From assembly GCF_000023825.1 (NCBI RefSeq), contig NC_013061.1, forward strand, positions 2,604,001 through 2,668,000: DNA of 64,000 bases, in the 5' to 3' direction. The stretch comes from Pedobacter heparinus DSM 2366. GTDB taxonomy: Bacteria; Bacteroidota; Bacteroidia; Sphingobacteriales; Sphingobacteriaceae. Shown piece after piece: positions 53,813 to 61,503 of this stretch. The number at the start of each line of letters is the position of its first letter. The first letter of the stretch is position 1. Below the pieces are notes generated by a model that did not search any database, was not told the DNA's origin, and was given only the letters and a program-made list of their open reading frames with translations. The position numbers and the translations under genes were made by a program.

Positions 53813-54082
53813 TTTAAAGCATTCGGAGCGGCTTTTATGGTAAAAAATTCACTTGCAAAATATTGATAATATTTTAAAAATCTTATATTGAACTTAAAAT
53901 TCAATGTTAAATTTTATTTAATTATATTAATTTTTATTTAACCTAGCGTATTTATCCTTGTTTTATTATTTTAAATTCACCTATTCCTCTTTTGTTTGAG
54001 CGTATTACATACAAATTATTTTATAAATTGCTTTACAATTAATTATATTAGCTGCTTATACTTATCAACGCTTAAAATCTAA

Positions 54083-54520
54083 ATGAAAACACTTCGTCTT
54101 ATCTGCGCCTTCTTGCTTCCTTTTTTCCTTATTTCTGCCTGTAAAAAAATACCTGTAATTCCTGAAAATAAAACCAAAGCCCTTATGGGTAAACGATGGA
54201 AAATGACCGCATATACAGAAGATGGAGTAAATAAAATGACAGAAACCTATGATGCATGTGAACTGGATAATATTGAGATCTATGCTGCTGGCGGTAAATA
54301 CATGATGGATGAGGGGGCAACGAAATGCGACGATAATGATGAGCAGATTCAGGAAGGTGGCAAATGGGAAATTAAAGGTGACAAACTCATCCTTTCTCAT
54401 GAAGCTCTTGATATACAACTCCAATTTACTATACTGGAGCTGACTACCACAACTTTAAAGTTTTCATTAAGAAATCCGTTTGGTTCTGAACTTTATATCT
54501 ACACCTATACTGCCCAGTAA
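54083..54520 (+). CDS. Lipocalin-like lipoprotein
   Basis: 145 residues. Lipoprotein signal MKTLRLICAFLLPFFLISAC followed by a small beta-barrel-type domain with GKRWKMTAYTEDGVN, YDACELDNIEIYAAGGKYMM, DEGATKCDDNDEQIQEGGKW and EIKGDKLILSHE. This is the pattern of lipocalin-like (PF13648-type) domains in Bacteroidota. Two conserved cysteines (C58 and C77, YDACE and TKCDD) may pair. Ligand and role unknown. It stands alone upstream of the SatD gene. Confidence 0.8.
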   Translation: MKTLRLICAFLLPFFLISACKKIPVIPENKTKALMGKRWKMTAYTEDGVNKMTETYDACELDNIEIYAAGGKYMMDEGATKCDDNDEQIQEGGKWEIKGDKLILSHEALDIQLQFTILELTTTTLKFSLRNPFGSELYIYTYTAQ

Positions 54521-54537
54521 AACAATAGTTACTTATT

Positions 54538-54615
54538 TATAGATTAATAGTTCTATAATGACTCTTTATAGATTAATTATTCTATAATTTGTTTTTATAG
54601 AGTAAAATATCTATA
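54538..54615. repeat. Three palindromic iterons, 29-bp period
   Basis: TATAGA-N8-TCTATA occurs three times, at 54538-54557, 54567-54586 and 54596-54615, with starts exactly 29 bp apart and identical half-sites. The last copy ends 23 bp before the satD start. This looks like a multi-site operator, most simply for the HTH-containing SatD product itself. Confidence 0.85.
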
Positions 54616-54638
54616 TTTATAATATATTAAGATGAACT

Positions 54639-55271
54639 ATGAATGCACAGGCAGTAATCACAGGAGATATTATCAACTTCACCCGGCTGAATGCGGCAAA
54701 CAGGAAAAAATTGATTGAAGATACAGAGCTGCTGCTTAAAAGATGGATAAAAGAAAAGCAAAATGCAGAGATTTTTCGCGGCGATAGTTATCAGGTACTT
54801 TTTGATGATATTTTTGAAGCCCTCACAAAAAGCATACAACTGATATGCTGGTTTAAAAAGCATTCCGATGAAAAGAATAAAATATATTTAAGTACAAGAA
54901 TTTCTATAGGTATTGGAGCAGTATCCTATCGAGGTAAAAATGTACTTAACTCGGATGGAGAAGCGTTTCATTTATCGGGCAGGAATTTTGATACCATGAA
55001 GGAAGGAGAATTTTTAACCATTCATACCAATAACGAGCGAAAGAATGCAGGAATTAAAATCATACTTAGCTTCATTAATAAATACATTGCCAACTGGACG
55101 ATGGCACAGTCGGAAGTGATTTTTCTGCTTTTAGAAGGTAAAACCCAACAGGAAATAGCAGAATATCTATCCCTCTCTCAGCCTTCCGTTAACAGCAGGT
55201 TAAAATCTGCAGGTTGGAAAGAGTTTGAACCTACAATGAGATATATTGCAGAATTAGTAAAACAGGAATAA
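54639..55271 (+). CDS. SatD-family protein with cyclase-like N-terminus and C-terminal HTH
   Basis: 210 residues. The N-terminal part (1-130) reads like a nucleotidyl cyclase fold: AVITGDIINFTRL with D10, RGDSYQVLF with D49, STRISIGIGAVSY, and DGEAFHLSGRN with R115 where class III cyclases have the N-x3-R region (Asn replaced by His). The C-terminal part (about 155-195) is a helix-turn-helix (QSEVIFLLLEGKTQQEIAEY, LSLSQPSVNSRLK). It matches what is annotated as SatD family. Its stop overlaps the start of the DUF3307 gene (TAATG), so the two are translationally coupled. Palindromic iterons precede it. Catalytic activity and target genes are unknown. Confidence 0.8.
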   Translation: MNAQAVITGDIINFTRLNAANRKKLIEDTELLLKRWIKEKQNAEIFRGDSYQVLFDDIFEALTKSIQLICWFKKHSDEKNKIYLSTRISIGIGAVSYRGKNVLNSDGEAFHLSGRNFDTMKEGEFLTIHTNNERKNAGIKIILSFINKYIANWTMAQSEVIFLLLEGKTQQEIAEYLSLSQPSVNSRLKSAGWKEFEPTMRYIAELVKQE

Positions 55272-56104
55272 TGGAATTAAATTTATTATTGAGACTCCTG
55301 GTAGCACATTTGCTTACAGATTTTATTTTTCAGCCAAAAAGCTGGGTAAAAGACCGTGAAGAAAAGCAAGGTAAATCCATTAAACTATATCTTCATGTAC
55401 TTGTTACAACTGTATTTGCCTATATTTTTTCAGGTCAGTACAACAATTGGGTCATTCCTCTGGTCATATTTGTGAGCCACCTGATCATAGACTATATCAA
55501 ATCCAAAGTAAATAAGGATAACTTTAATTATTTTATTGCAGATCAGCTGGCACACCTGCTGGTCATAGTGCTACTTTCTGTGTCTTTCAGCTGGAACTGT
55601 AAGGCTGTACTGTCTTTTGCAAATGATACCTTCGGAAATTATAAGTTCTGGATACTGGTGGCAGGTTACCTGTTTGTAAGCTGGCCACTTGGTATAATTA
55701 TAGGAAAGGCCACGCAAAAGTGGCGCGATCAGATTACCAGGGAAAGCATCTTAAATTCGGCTCCCACATTGCCAGGGATTGATATTTCAGAGCCTGCAGA
55801 AAATCAATCTGAAGAGCAACCCCAGCCTCTAGCCGAAGTAATTAAAAGCGGTGAAGAGCAGGAACTTGGACTGGCCAGTGCCGGTAAATGGATCGGCATT
55901 TGTGAACGGGTCATGATCTTAACCTTTGTTTTGATGGGTCAGTACACCGCAATAGGATTTCTTATGACAGCAAAATCGATTTTACGGTTTAGCGAAAAGG
56001 AAGCCAATACACAATTAAAAACAGAATACGTATTGGTAGGAACCCTGGTCAGTTTTGCAACATCAGCTATGATTGGTGTACTGATGAACCTCACTTTAAA
56101 GTAA
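55271..56104 (+). CDS. DUF3307 multi-pass membrane protein
   Basis: 277 residues, about six membrane segments with a Glu/Gln-rich cytoplasmic or periplasmic loop near 180-205. His/Asp pairs recur in the N-terminal helices: H13/D17 (VAHLLTDFIFQ), H70/D74 (VSHLIIDYIK), D91/H95 (ADQLAHLLV). This suggests a metal site within or near the membrane. The family is DUF3307, function unknown. It overlaps the SatD gene by 1 bp, so both probably act in one process. Confidence 0.85.
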   Translation: MELNLLLRLLVAHLLTDFIFQPKSWVKDREEKQGKSIKLYLHVLVTTVFAYIFSGQYNNWVIPLVIFVSHLIIDYIKSKVNKDNFNYFIADQLAHLLVIVLLSVSFSWNCKAVLSFANDTFGNYKFWILVAGYLFVSWPLGIIIGKATQKWRDQITRESILNSAPTLPGIDISEPAENQSEEQPQPLAEVIKSGEEQELGLASAGKWIGICERVMILTFVLMGQYTAIGFLMTAKSILRFSEKEANTQLKTEYVLVGTLVSFATSAMIGVLMNLTLK

Positions 56105-56160
56105 AATTCCGTTTAAACATAGGCGATAAAATCTCATAAACCGAAGAAGTCTATTTTCTG

Positions 56161-56168
56161 TAAATTTG
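56161..56168 (+). promoter_or_regulatory. -7 promoter box of the LuxR-type gene
   Basis: TAAATTTG matches TAnnTTTG exactly, 34 nt before the ATG at 56203. No TTTG is found at the usual -33 distance. Confidence 0.45.
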
Positions 56169-56202
56169 ACAGTACAAAACCAGCAATACAAAAAGACAAA
56201 CA

Positions 56203-56658
56203 ATGATATCATTAAAAGACTTTAAATCTACTTTCTTGTACGGACTGATTTTATCAATATTGATTTTTGTTTTGAAATGGCTGCAATGGAAATTTCTAAT
56301 TGTTGACAATTCCATAGATATATACGTTGGATTGATAGCTGTTTTTTTTACTGCTCTAGGTATATGGGTAGCCACGCAAATCCTAAGACCCAAAATTAAG
56401 ACCATCATTATTGAAAAGGAAGTGCCTGAGCAGTTTTCCTTAAATGAGAAAGAGTTAGAAAAGCTGAATTTAAACTCCAGAGAATATGAAATCCTACAGC
56501 TTTTAGCTAAAGGTCATAGCAATGCCGAAATTGCCGGGGACTTATTTATTTCTTTAAGTACAGTCAAAACTCATGTATCAAATCTTTTTGTGAAAATGAA
56601 TGTAAAAAGTAGAATAAAAGCCCTGGAAAAAGCCAAAAGACTAAAAATCATCCGTTAA
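56203..56658 (+). CDS. Membrane-anchored LuxR-type HTH protein
   Basis: 151 residues. Two N-terminal membrane segments (FLYGLILSILIFVLKWL, IYVGLIAVFFTALGIWVATQ), then a short linker and a LuxR-family helix-turn-helix (LNSREYEILQLLAKGHSNAE, IAGDLFISLSTVKTHVSNLF). There is no receiver domain. It resembles Bacteroidota LuxR proteins found next to DUF4199 and VOC genes, as here. It would act as a membrane-tethered transcription factor; the signal is unknown. Confidence 0.88.
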   Translation: MISLKDFKSTFLYGLILSILIFVLKWLQWKFLIVDNSIDIYVGLIAVFFTALGIWVATQILRPKIKTIIIEKEVPEQFSLNEKELEKLNLNSREYEILQLLAKGHSNAEIAGDLFISLSTVKTHVSNLFVKMNVKSRIKALEKAKRLKIIR

Positions 56659-56769
56659 ACGAATTCATAATTTAGCATAAAATGCAGTAAAAAATGCATT
56701 TTGGTACTAAAGTATGATGGTCGAATCAGTTGTGAGACTAGTTTTGTAGAACATTTAAAAACAGAACTC

Positions 56770-57279
56770 ATGAAAAAAACTGTATGGATTTTTGGGTTGA
56801 TTATCGGGGGCATCTTAGCTGCAAATATGGTAGCTATGGTACAAATGGTTTATAGCGGTAAATTTAAGGGAAATGATTTTGTTGGCTATGCAGCGCTTGT
56901 GGTTATTTTCTCGATAATTTTCTTTGGCATAAGAAACTACAAGAATAAGCAAAATGCCGGTTTGATATCATTTGGAAAAGCTTTTAAAATCGGGACTCTA
57001 ATTGCATTTATTGGCTCCACTGTGTATGTAGTGGTCTGGCTATTTTATTACTACCTTTTTGTTCCTGACTTCATGGACGTGTATACATCTTGCGTGCTCA
57101 GAGAAAGCACTCCAGCTGATCTGCCAGCTAAGACACAACAAATGGCAGACTTTAAAGAAATGTATAAAAACCCTTTGTTTGTCGTTTTGATTACTTATTC
57201 AGAAGTATTTCCCATTGGATTAATCGTCGCCCTAATTAGTGGATTGATCTTAAAGAAGAAAGTAAAAACCATTAAGTAA
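56770..57279 (+). CDS. DUF4199 family membrane protein
   Basis: 169 residues from the ATG at 56770; the longer frame starts with TTG at 56701. Four membrane segments (VWIFGLIIGGILAANMVAMV, YAALVVIFSIIFFGI, IGTLIAFIGSTVYVVVWLFY, PIGLIVALISGLIL) and the family feature FGIRNYKNKQNAGLISFGKA. Function unknown. Same strand between the LuxR-type and VOC genes, likely one operon. Confidence 0.85.
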   Translation: MKKTVWIFGLIIGGILAANMVAMVQMVYSGKFKGNDFVGYAALVVIFSIIFFGIRNYKNKQNAGLISFGKAFKIGTLIAFIGSTVYVVVWLFYYYLFVPDFMDVYTSCVLRESTPADLPAKTQQMADFKEMYKNPLFVVLITYSEVFPIGLIVALISGLILKKKVKTIK

Positions 57280-57299
57280 CTAATTAAAAACAGATTGAC

Positions 57300-57698
57300 A
57301 TGAAACAACAGGTAACCTCATTTTTGACTTTTCAGGAAAATAATGCCGAACAAGCCATGAACTTTTACATCAGTTTATTTGAGAACTCCGGCATTATCGA
57401 GGTTCAGCGTTACGGAAACGATGGTCCAGGAAAAGAGGGCACAATCATGAAGGCGATTTTTGAGCTAAACGGAAAGGAATTCATTTGCAGCGACAGCTTC
57501 ATTAAGCATCATTGGAATTTCACACCGGCCATTTCAAATTGGGTGGAATGTCGAAATGAAACGGAATTGGTAGATCTTTTTTCAAAACTAGCTGAAAATG
57601 GAAAAGTAATGATGCCACTCGATGATTATGGCTTTAGTGAGAAGTTTGGGTGGATTGCCGATCAATTTGGTATATCCTGGCAGTTGAATTTATCATAA
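57300..57698 (+). CDS. VOC-superfamily protein (PhnB-like)
   Basis: 132 residues with the VOC pattern of the PhnB / 3-demethylubiquinone methyltransferase-like subfamily: TFQENNAEQAMNFYISLFEN, GKEGTIMKAIFELNGKEFIC and FGWIADQFGISWQLNL at the C-terminus. Probably a small metal-binding enzyme or binding protein of unknown substrate. It starts 20 bp after the DUF4199 gene. Confidence 0.85.
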   Translation: MKQQVTSFLTFQENNAEQAMNFYISLFENSGIIEVQRYGNDGPGKEGTIMKAIFELNGKEFICSDSFIKHHWNFTPAISNWVECRNETELVDLFSKLAENGKVMMPLDDYGFSEKFGWIADQFGISWQLNLS

Positions 57699-58010
57699 AG
57701 CAAAACTATTTGCCGATGCAGAAAATACATGTAATTAACTATCAATAAGTTACATATATAAATGAACAAGTGGGGAACAAGAGAAGGGTTGTGCCAATTA
57801 TTTTTCACCACCCAATAGTTTATGAAGGTAATACAGCTACTGGCTTTCCTTTTAGCCGTTCATTGCAAAAAAGTCTGGAATATTCAATGCTAAGACACCG
57901 TATATGCCAATAAAGTGGGTGTCGGAGACAGATTTGTTGATGGGATACACTACAGTAAAGAAGTGAAGCAATAGCAAACGCTCTGCTCCTAATTCAAGGA
58001 GGAAACAATC
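57699..58010. other. Gene-poor, probably decayed segment
   Basis: 312 bp with short broken frames, e.g. a signal-peptide-like MKVIQLLAFLLAVHCKK ending at a stop, followed by another short frame. No identity recognised. A strong Shine-Dalgarno AAGGAGG lies at 57996-58002, 8 bp before the ATG at 58011. Confidence 0.5.
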
Positions 58011-58331
58011 ATGCCTTCATTGAATGTCAATCTTTCACGGACACTTGAGCAGGCAGTAAATTATATGGTAGAAATTAAAAGCAATCTGGACAAAAAAAAC
58101 AGCTTCACTTGTTTGCTAAAAAGAAGAACTTTTCAGTTCTTCTCTCAATTTGAAAAATATTTGTGCAGATCGCATGCTACTAACTTATTGCTAAAAGCGA
58201 AAATCAGCATTGCCAATATCTGCTTTGAATGTGGTTTCAAGAGCATTTCTTATTTCGACAGCAGGTTAAAGAATTTACCGTACAAACCCCGATCGACTCC
58301 AGAAAAGCATTTTGTCCCTACTGAAGAGTAA
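58011..58331 (+). pseudogene. Remnant of an AraC-family regulator
   Basis: 106-codon frame whose second half matches the C-terminal DNA-binding domain of AraC proteins: NSFTCLLKRRTFQFFSQFEK, ATNLLLKAKISIANICFECG, FKSISYFDSRLKNLPYKPRS. The N-terminal cupin/sensor part and much of the first helix-turn-helix are missing, and the conserved end differs (STPEKHF where P-x-x-Y-R is usual). It is either a decayed gene or a truncated small regulator. Its unusually strong ribosome binding site (AAGGAGG, spacing 8) means it may still be translated. Confidence 0.6.
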
Positions 58332-58364
58332 ATGAACCAAATCCATCCAGTTAAGCAAATCGCC

Positions 58365-59672
58365 TTAGGGAACTAAAGTACCTGTAACTGTCATATTGGT
58401 TTTACCTAGCCAAATATCTGAGTTAAATATGTCTGGGGCGACAGCAGATGTGGATGCCGCTCCACCGTATTGGAAACTAAACTGAGTGCCACCGGTTGTA
58501 AGCGGAGCGTTTGCGCCGGTACCGTAATCGGTAGTGAATCCAAGAAAATAAGTATTCAAACTTGGGTGACCAATAAGTTCCACAATTGCGGATCCGTCAT
58601 CAAAGTTCAAGCCGTCGGAGGAAAACCGGAATGTAGGCACACGCTTGCCTGCTGAATTTGCGGTATGTGAAATACGCATATACAGCCGACCACCTGGAAC
58701 ATCGACATACCCTGTTTTGTTTCCAAGTTGTGAAAATCCACTGCATAGTTGAGCTGTGCTCCAATCGAATGTGTGGGGTGTGGTAGATTTGATGCGGAAA
58801 TAACCCTTTGGAACATTATTTAAATGTGAATAAACGTACATTACCCACGGCTTTGCCGCACCTGCTTCATACATCATTTCATGATGACCGAACTTCCGGG
58901 TGCTTCGCTCGGCAGCGGGTATATTCGTAATAACCCCCCGATTTACTCCTCCTGGAAGATACTTGGTCCAGCCACCCTCACCACTTGTACTGGTATAAAG
59001 CTGGATACGGTCAGCCCAAACCCCCGAGCCTGGAGATACTGTTGGAGAGCCATCTACATTCCGGCTTCCTGTAATTTCACACTGCGTAAATTGGTAATAT
59101 ACTCCACCAACTTTGATGACTTCAGGATCCATGTAATTACCAGCATCCCAAGCATTCGGATTACCGCCAGGAACATCTTCAGGCTGCCTCCACAAACCTC
59201 TGGGCAACTCGGTGCCTGAAGGATATAGCGGCGGCGATATCCAGGAAGACGAAGACTGCCAGTTGGCAATATTGGCTGATCCTGCGTAACTTACTTTCCT
59301 GGCCAGAGTATGATCGCCGTCAGACATAGCATCTTTGAAACGTCCACCATGAAAAAGTCGGATAGTTTGAGCCGCGACGTCCCTTACGAGATCGACTGAA
59401 TAATCGTAGGCTGGTGAGGGCACAGAAGTAAAACCAGTAGTTGGCCTTGATATTGTCCCGATAGAAGAGTTGTTGCTAAAGGTGATGGTCAAGCCCTTGT
59501 AGGTCGTTACAAGTCCTCCTGAAAGAGCCGATAGCGTAGTGTTTTGAGCGGCGACGTCGTCAATAGCAGTGGCCGTAGTTTTGAGCGAAGCAATTTCATC
59601 TTCATTTTTACAAGCAGACAGCAATATCAAGAAAATTGCTATCGGAGTTAAGATCAAATAATTTGGTTTCAT
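58365..59672 (-). CDS. Secreted lipoprotein with GH43-like beta-propeller features
   Basis: 435 residues. Lipoprotein signal MKPNYLILTPIAIFLILLSAC. The mature part has repeated beta-propeller-like elements: RLFHGGRFKDAMSDGDHTLA, NYMDPEVIKVGGVYYQFTQC, GVWADRIQLYTSTSGEGGWT, KPWVMYVYSHLNNVPKGYFR, GRLYMRISHTA. DPEVIKVGGVYYQF is reminiscent of GH43/GH32-type propellers, where an Asp in this place is catalytic, but I cannot assign a CAZy family. AACCAAA (59681-59687) precedes the start. It is next to GH105 and other glycan genes, so a role in glycan binding or hydrolysis is likely. Confidence 0.65.
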   Translation of the reverse strand: MKPNYLILTPIAIFLILLSACKNEDEIASLKTTATAIDDVAAQNTTLSALSGGLVTTYKGLTITFSNNSSIGTISRPTTGFTSVPSPAYDYSVDLVRDVAAQTIRLFHGGRFKDAMSDGDHTLARKVSYAGSANIANWQSSSSWISPPLYPSGTELPRGLWRQPEDVPGGNPNAWDAGNYMDPEVIKVGGVYYQFTQCEITGSRNVDGSPTVSPGSGVWADRIQLYTSTSGEGGWTKYLPGGVNRGVITNIPAAERSTRKFGHHEMMYEAGAAKPWVMYVYSHLNNVPKGYFRIKSTTPHTFDWSTAQLCSGFSQLGNKTGYVDVPGGRLYMRISHTANSAGKRVPTFRFSSDGLNFDDGSAIVELIGHPSLNTYFLGFTTDYGTGANAPLTTGGTQFSFQYGGAASTSAVAPDIFNSDIWLGKTNMTVTGTLVP

Positions 59673-60072
59673 AATTTATATTTGGTTAGAAAAAATGAAT
59701 GCCTCTTTTGAAGGATGAAGCCTTTCCTATATGGTGTTCATCAAGTACTTCTATTTCTTTAAACGCCATGCATGCCAACACGGCAGCACGTTCGGATAAT
59801 TACTAAAGCTATAGTAATATCACAGTAAATTATAGCATTGTATGTGCAAGCCATGATACAATATTTACCCCTTATGAAGTCACTAGCAGGATTAGGTCGG
59901 AAAAAGCCGGACAAATTTCACAACAAGAAATTTCTGTACGACACACTCGCTATATTGAGGTAGTTAGCGGTAATTACAGCAACCGTCGCTTCCTGGCAAT
60001 TCGCTCGAAGAAAGCGAAAGGTTATAACTTTTTGATTGCCAATAGATTTTATATAAATTATGAATAGAAATA
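59673..60072. other. 400-bp gap with an ATG-less open frame
   Basis: The plus strand keeps one open frame from 59807 to the stop at 60065-60067 (86 sense codons) with no plausible start codon, encoding among others YIEVVSGNYSNRRFLAIRSK. It may be a gene fragment, but no family is recognised. Apart from AACCAAA at 59681-59687, no signals were seen. Confidence 0.45.
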
Positions 60073-61374
60073 CTAATTTTTGAGGTAAATCGTGGTGCCA
60101 GTATTTACAGTCGTCTCTTTGTTAACTATCAACCCGGTAAGCAAATTGCGATAGCTATCATTTTTATTTTCTGGAGCATTTAATAATGCACCAACTGTAG
60201 TCGTACCTGCTTTTGGATTAGTTAATACCAGATCTGCTTTGAAGTTTTTCTGCTGCATGCTCAATTTCATGATTTCCGTACCTGCCAACAAAAAGGCACA
60301 AACACCGTATACTTCGGTATCTTCATAGCCTACACTCGCTGGGCTATCGCCAATTTTTTGAACAAAGCCTAATTTACCATCGGGATGCACACAGTCGGTC
60401 AATGCTTTCCAAGCTTTTAAAACGCCCGGCGCATAGGTTTGCGCATCGAGCAAACCGTTGTTAATTCCCCATGCCAAGGCGTAACAGTAAAACCCGGTGC
60501 CGCTGGTTTCTTTGACAGGGAAACTTGCAGGATCCAATAAACTTGCATGCCATGTACCGTCTGGCTGTTGCAGCGAGGCTACTTTCTTAGCCATCTCTTT
60601 AAACTGCTGGTTAAAACGTGGTCTGCTAGGATAATCTGCAGGCATGCTTTGCAGTACGCCTACCAAACCGCCCATTACCCATCCGTTTCCCCTCGACCAA
60701 AAAACCCTCCTACCATTTTTTTCTTTTTGCTTGAAATAGCGGCTATCACGATAGAACAAACTTTCTTCCTTGTCATATAGATAGTCTGAAGTTTTCCACC
60801 AAAGCTGAGTACATATATCCAGGTATTTAATCTCTTCAGTTGCTTTTGATAATGCAGCTAAGGCTGGTGGCGCCATAAACAGGGCATCACACCAACTCCA
60901 TTCCCTTTTATCAACCCTGTTTTTGTTTTCCAAAGATTCGGTATGTGGCCTTGCAATTAAGGTATCACCCAGCAATTTGAAATCTGCAACCATCTTTGGA
61001 TCCTTGTATAAGGCGTACATTCGGCTGTACATTAAGCCAACACAATAAAAATCTGCATGGTAGCGCATATCGGTATTATACAATTTCCAATCGAATTTTT
61101 TACCAACTTTTTCCTGCATAAAACCATAGTAAATGGGATCATTTGCCACTTCAGCGAATTTTAAGAGGCCTGCATACAAAGCTCCATTGGTCCAGTCCCT
61201 TTCCGGATGCCTCCATCCCTTCCTGCTGATACTGTTCAATTGCCAATCGGCTACTTTTTTCATAATGGTATAAACAGATTCAGGGCTTGGGCTTTCTTCA
61301 GAGAAATTAGCATGCCTAACCTTACATGCATTGAATATGATCATTATAGACATTAAAAAAGCTAGTCTTATCAT
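60073..61374 (-). CDS. Family GH105 unsaturated uronyl hydrolase
   Basis: Removes the unsaturated uronic acid left at chain ends by polysaccharide lyases (rhamnogalacturonan or similar). 433 residues from the ATG at 61372-61374, which gives an N-terminal hydrophobic signal ending NACK; ATGs at 61419 and 61425 are alternatives. (Alpha/alpha)6 barrel motifs: KGWRHPERDWTNGALYAGLL, REWSWCDALFMAPPALAALS with the catalytic-type Asp, RVFWSRGNGWVMGGLVGVLQ, LQQPDGTWHASLLDPASFPV, ETSGTGFYCYALAWGINNGL. The released uronate could feed the hexuronate pathway at 26484-37138. Confidence 0.9.
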   Translation of the reverse strand: MIRLAFLMSIMIIFNACKVRHANFSEESPSPESVYTIMKKVADWQLNSISRKGWRHPERDWTNGALYAGLLKFAEVANDPIYYGFMQEKVGKKFDWKLYNTDMRYHADFYCVGLMYSRMYALYKDPKMVADFKLLGDTLIARPHTESLENKNRVDKREWSWCDALFMAPPALAALSKATEEIKYLDICTQLWWKTSDYLYDKEESLFYRDSRYFKQKEKNGRRVFWSRGNGWVMGGLVGVLQSMPADYPSRPRFNQQFKEMAKKVASLQQPDGTWHASLLDPASFPVKETSGTGFYCYALAWGINNGLLDAQTYAPGVLKAWKALTDCVHPDGKLGFVQKIGDSPASVGYEDTEVYGVCAFLLAGTEIMKLSMQQKNFKADLVLTNPKAGTTTVGALLNAPENKNDSYRNLLTGLIVNKETTVNTGTTIYLKN

Positions 61375-61503
61375 TAGACCGTGAAGTAGGTTGTTACTTT
61401 TAAAATTGATTGTTGTCATTATCATTTATTTTTAAGGAGTAAAATAGGTAGCCAATTGTGCATTCGAAACGGTATCAAAGGCAATCGGAACCGATTGATG
61501 TTC

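Noticed and set aside
54538..54615. CRISPR-like array
   Set aside because: Three short palindromes with 9-bp gaps and 8-bp inner spacers do not have CRISPR repeat or spacer lengths, and no cas gene is near; an operator array fits better.
59874..59963. 29-codon ATG frame in the 59673-60072 gap
   Set aside because: Too short, Lys-rich, no family features; the overlapping ATG-less frame is longer and equally unassigned.
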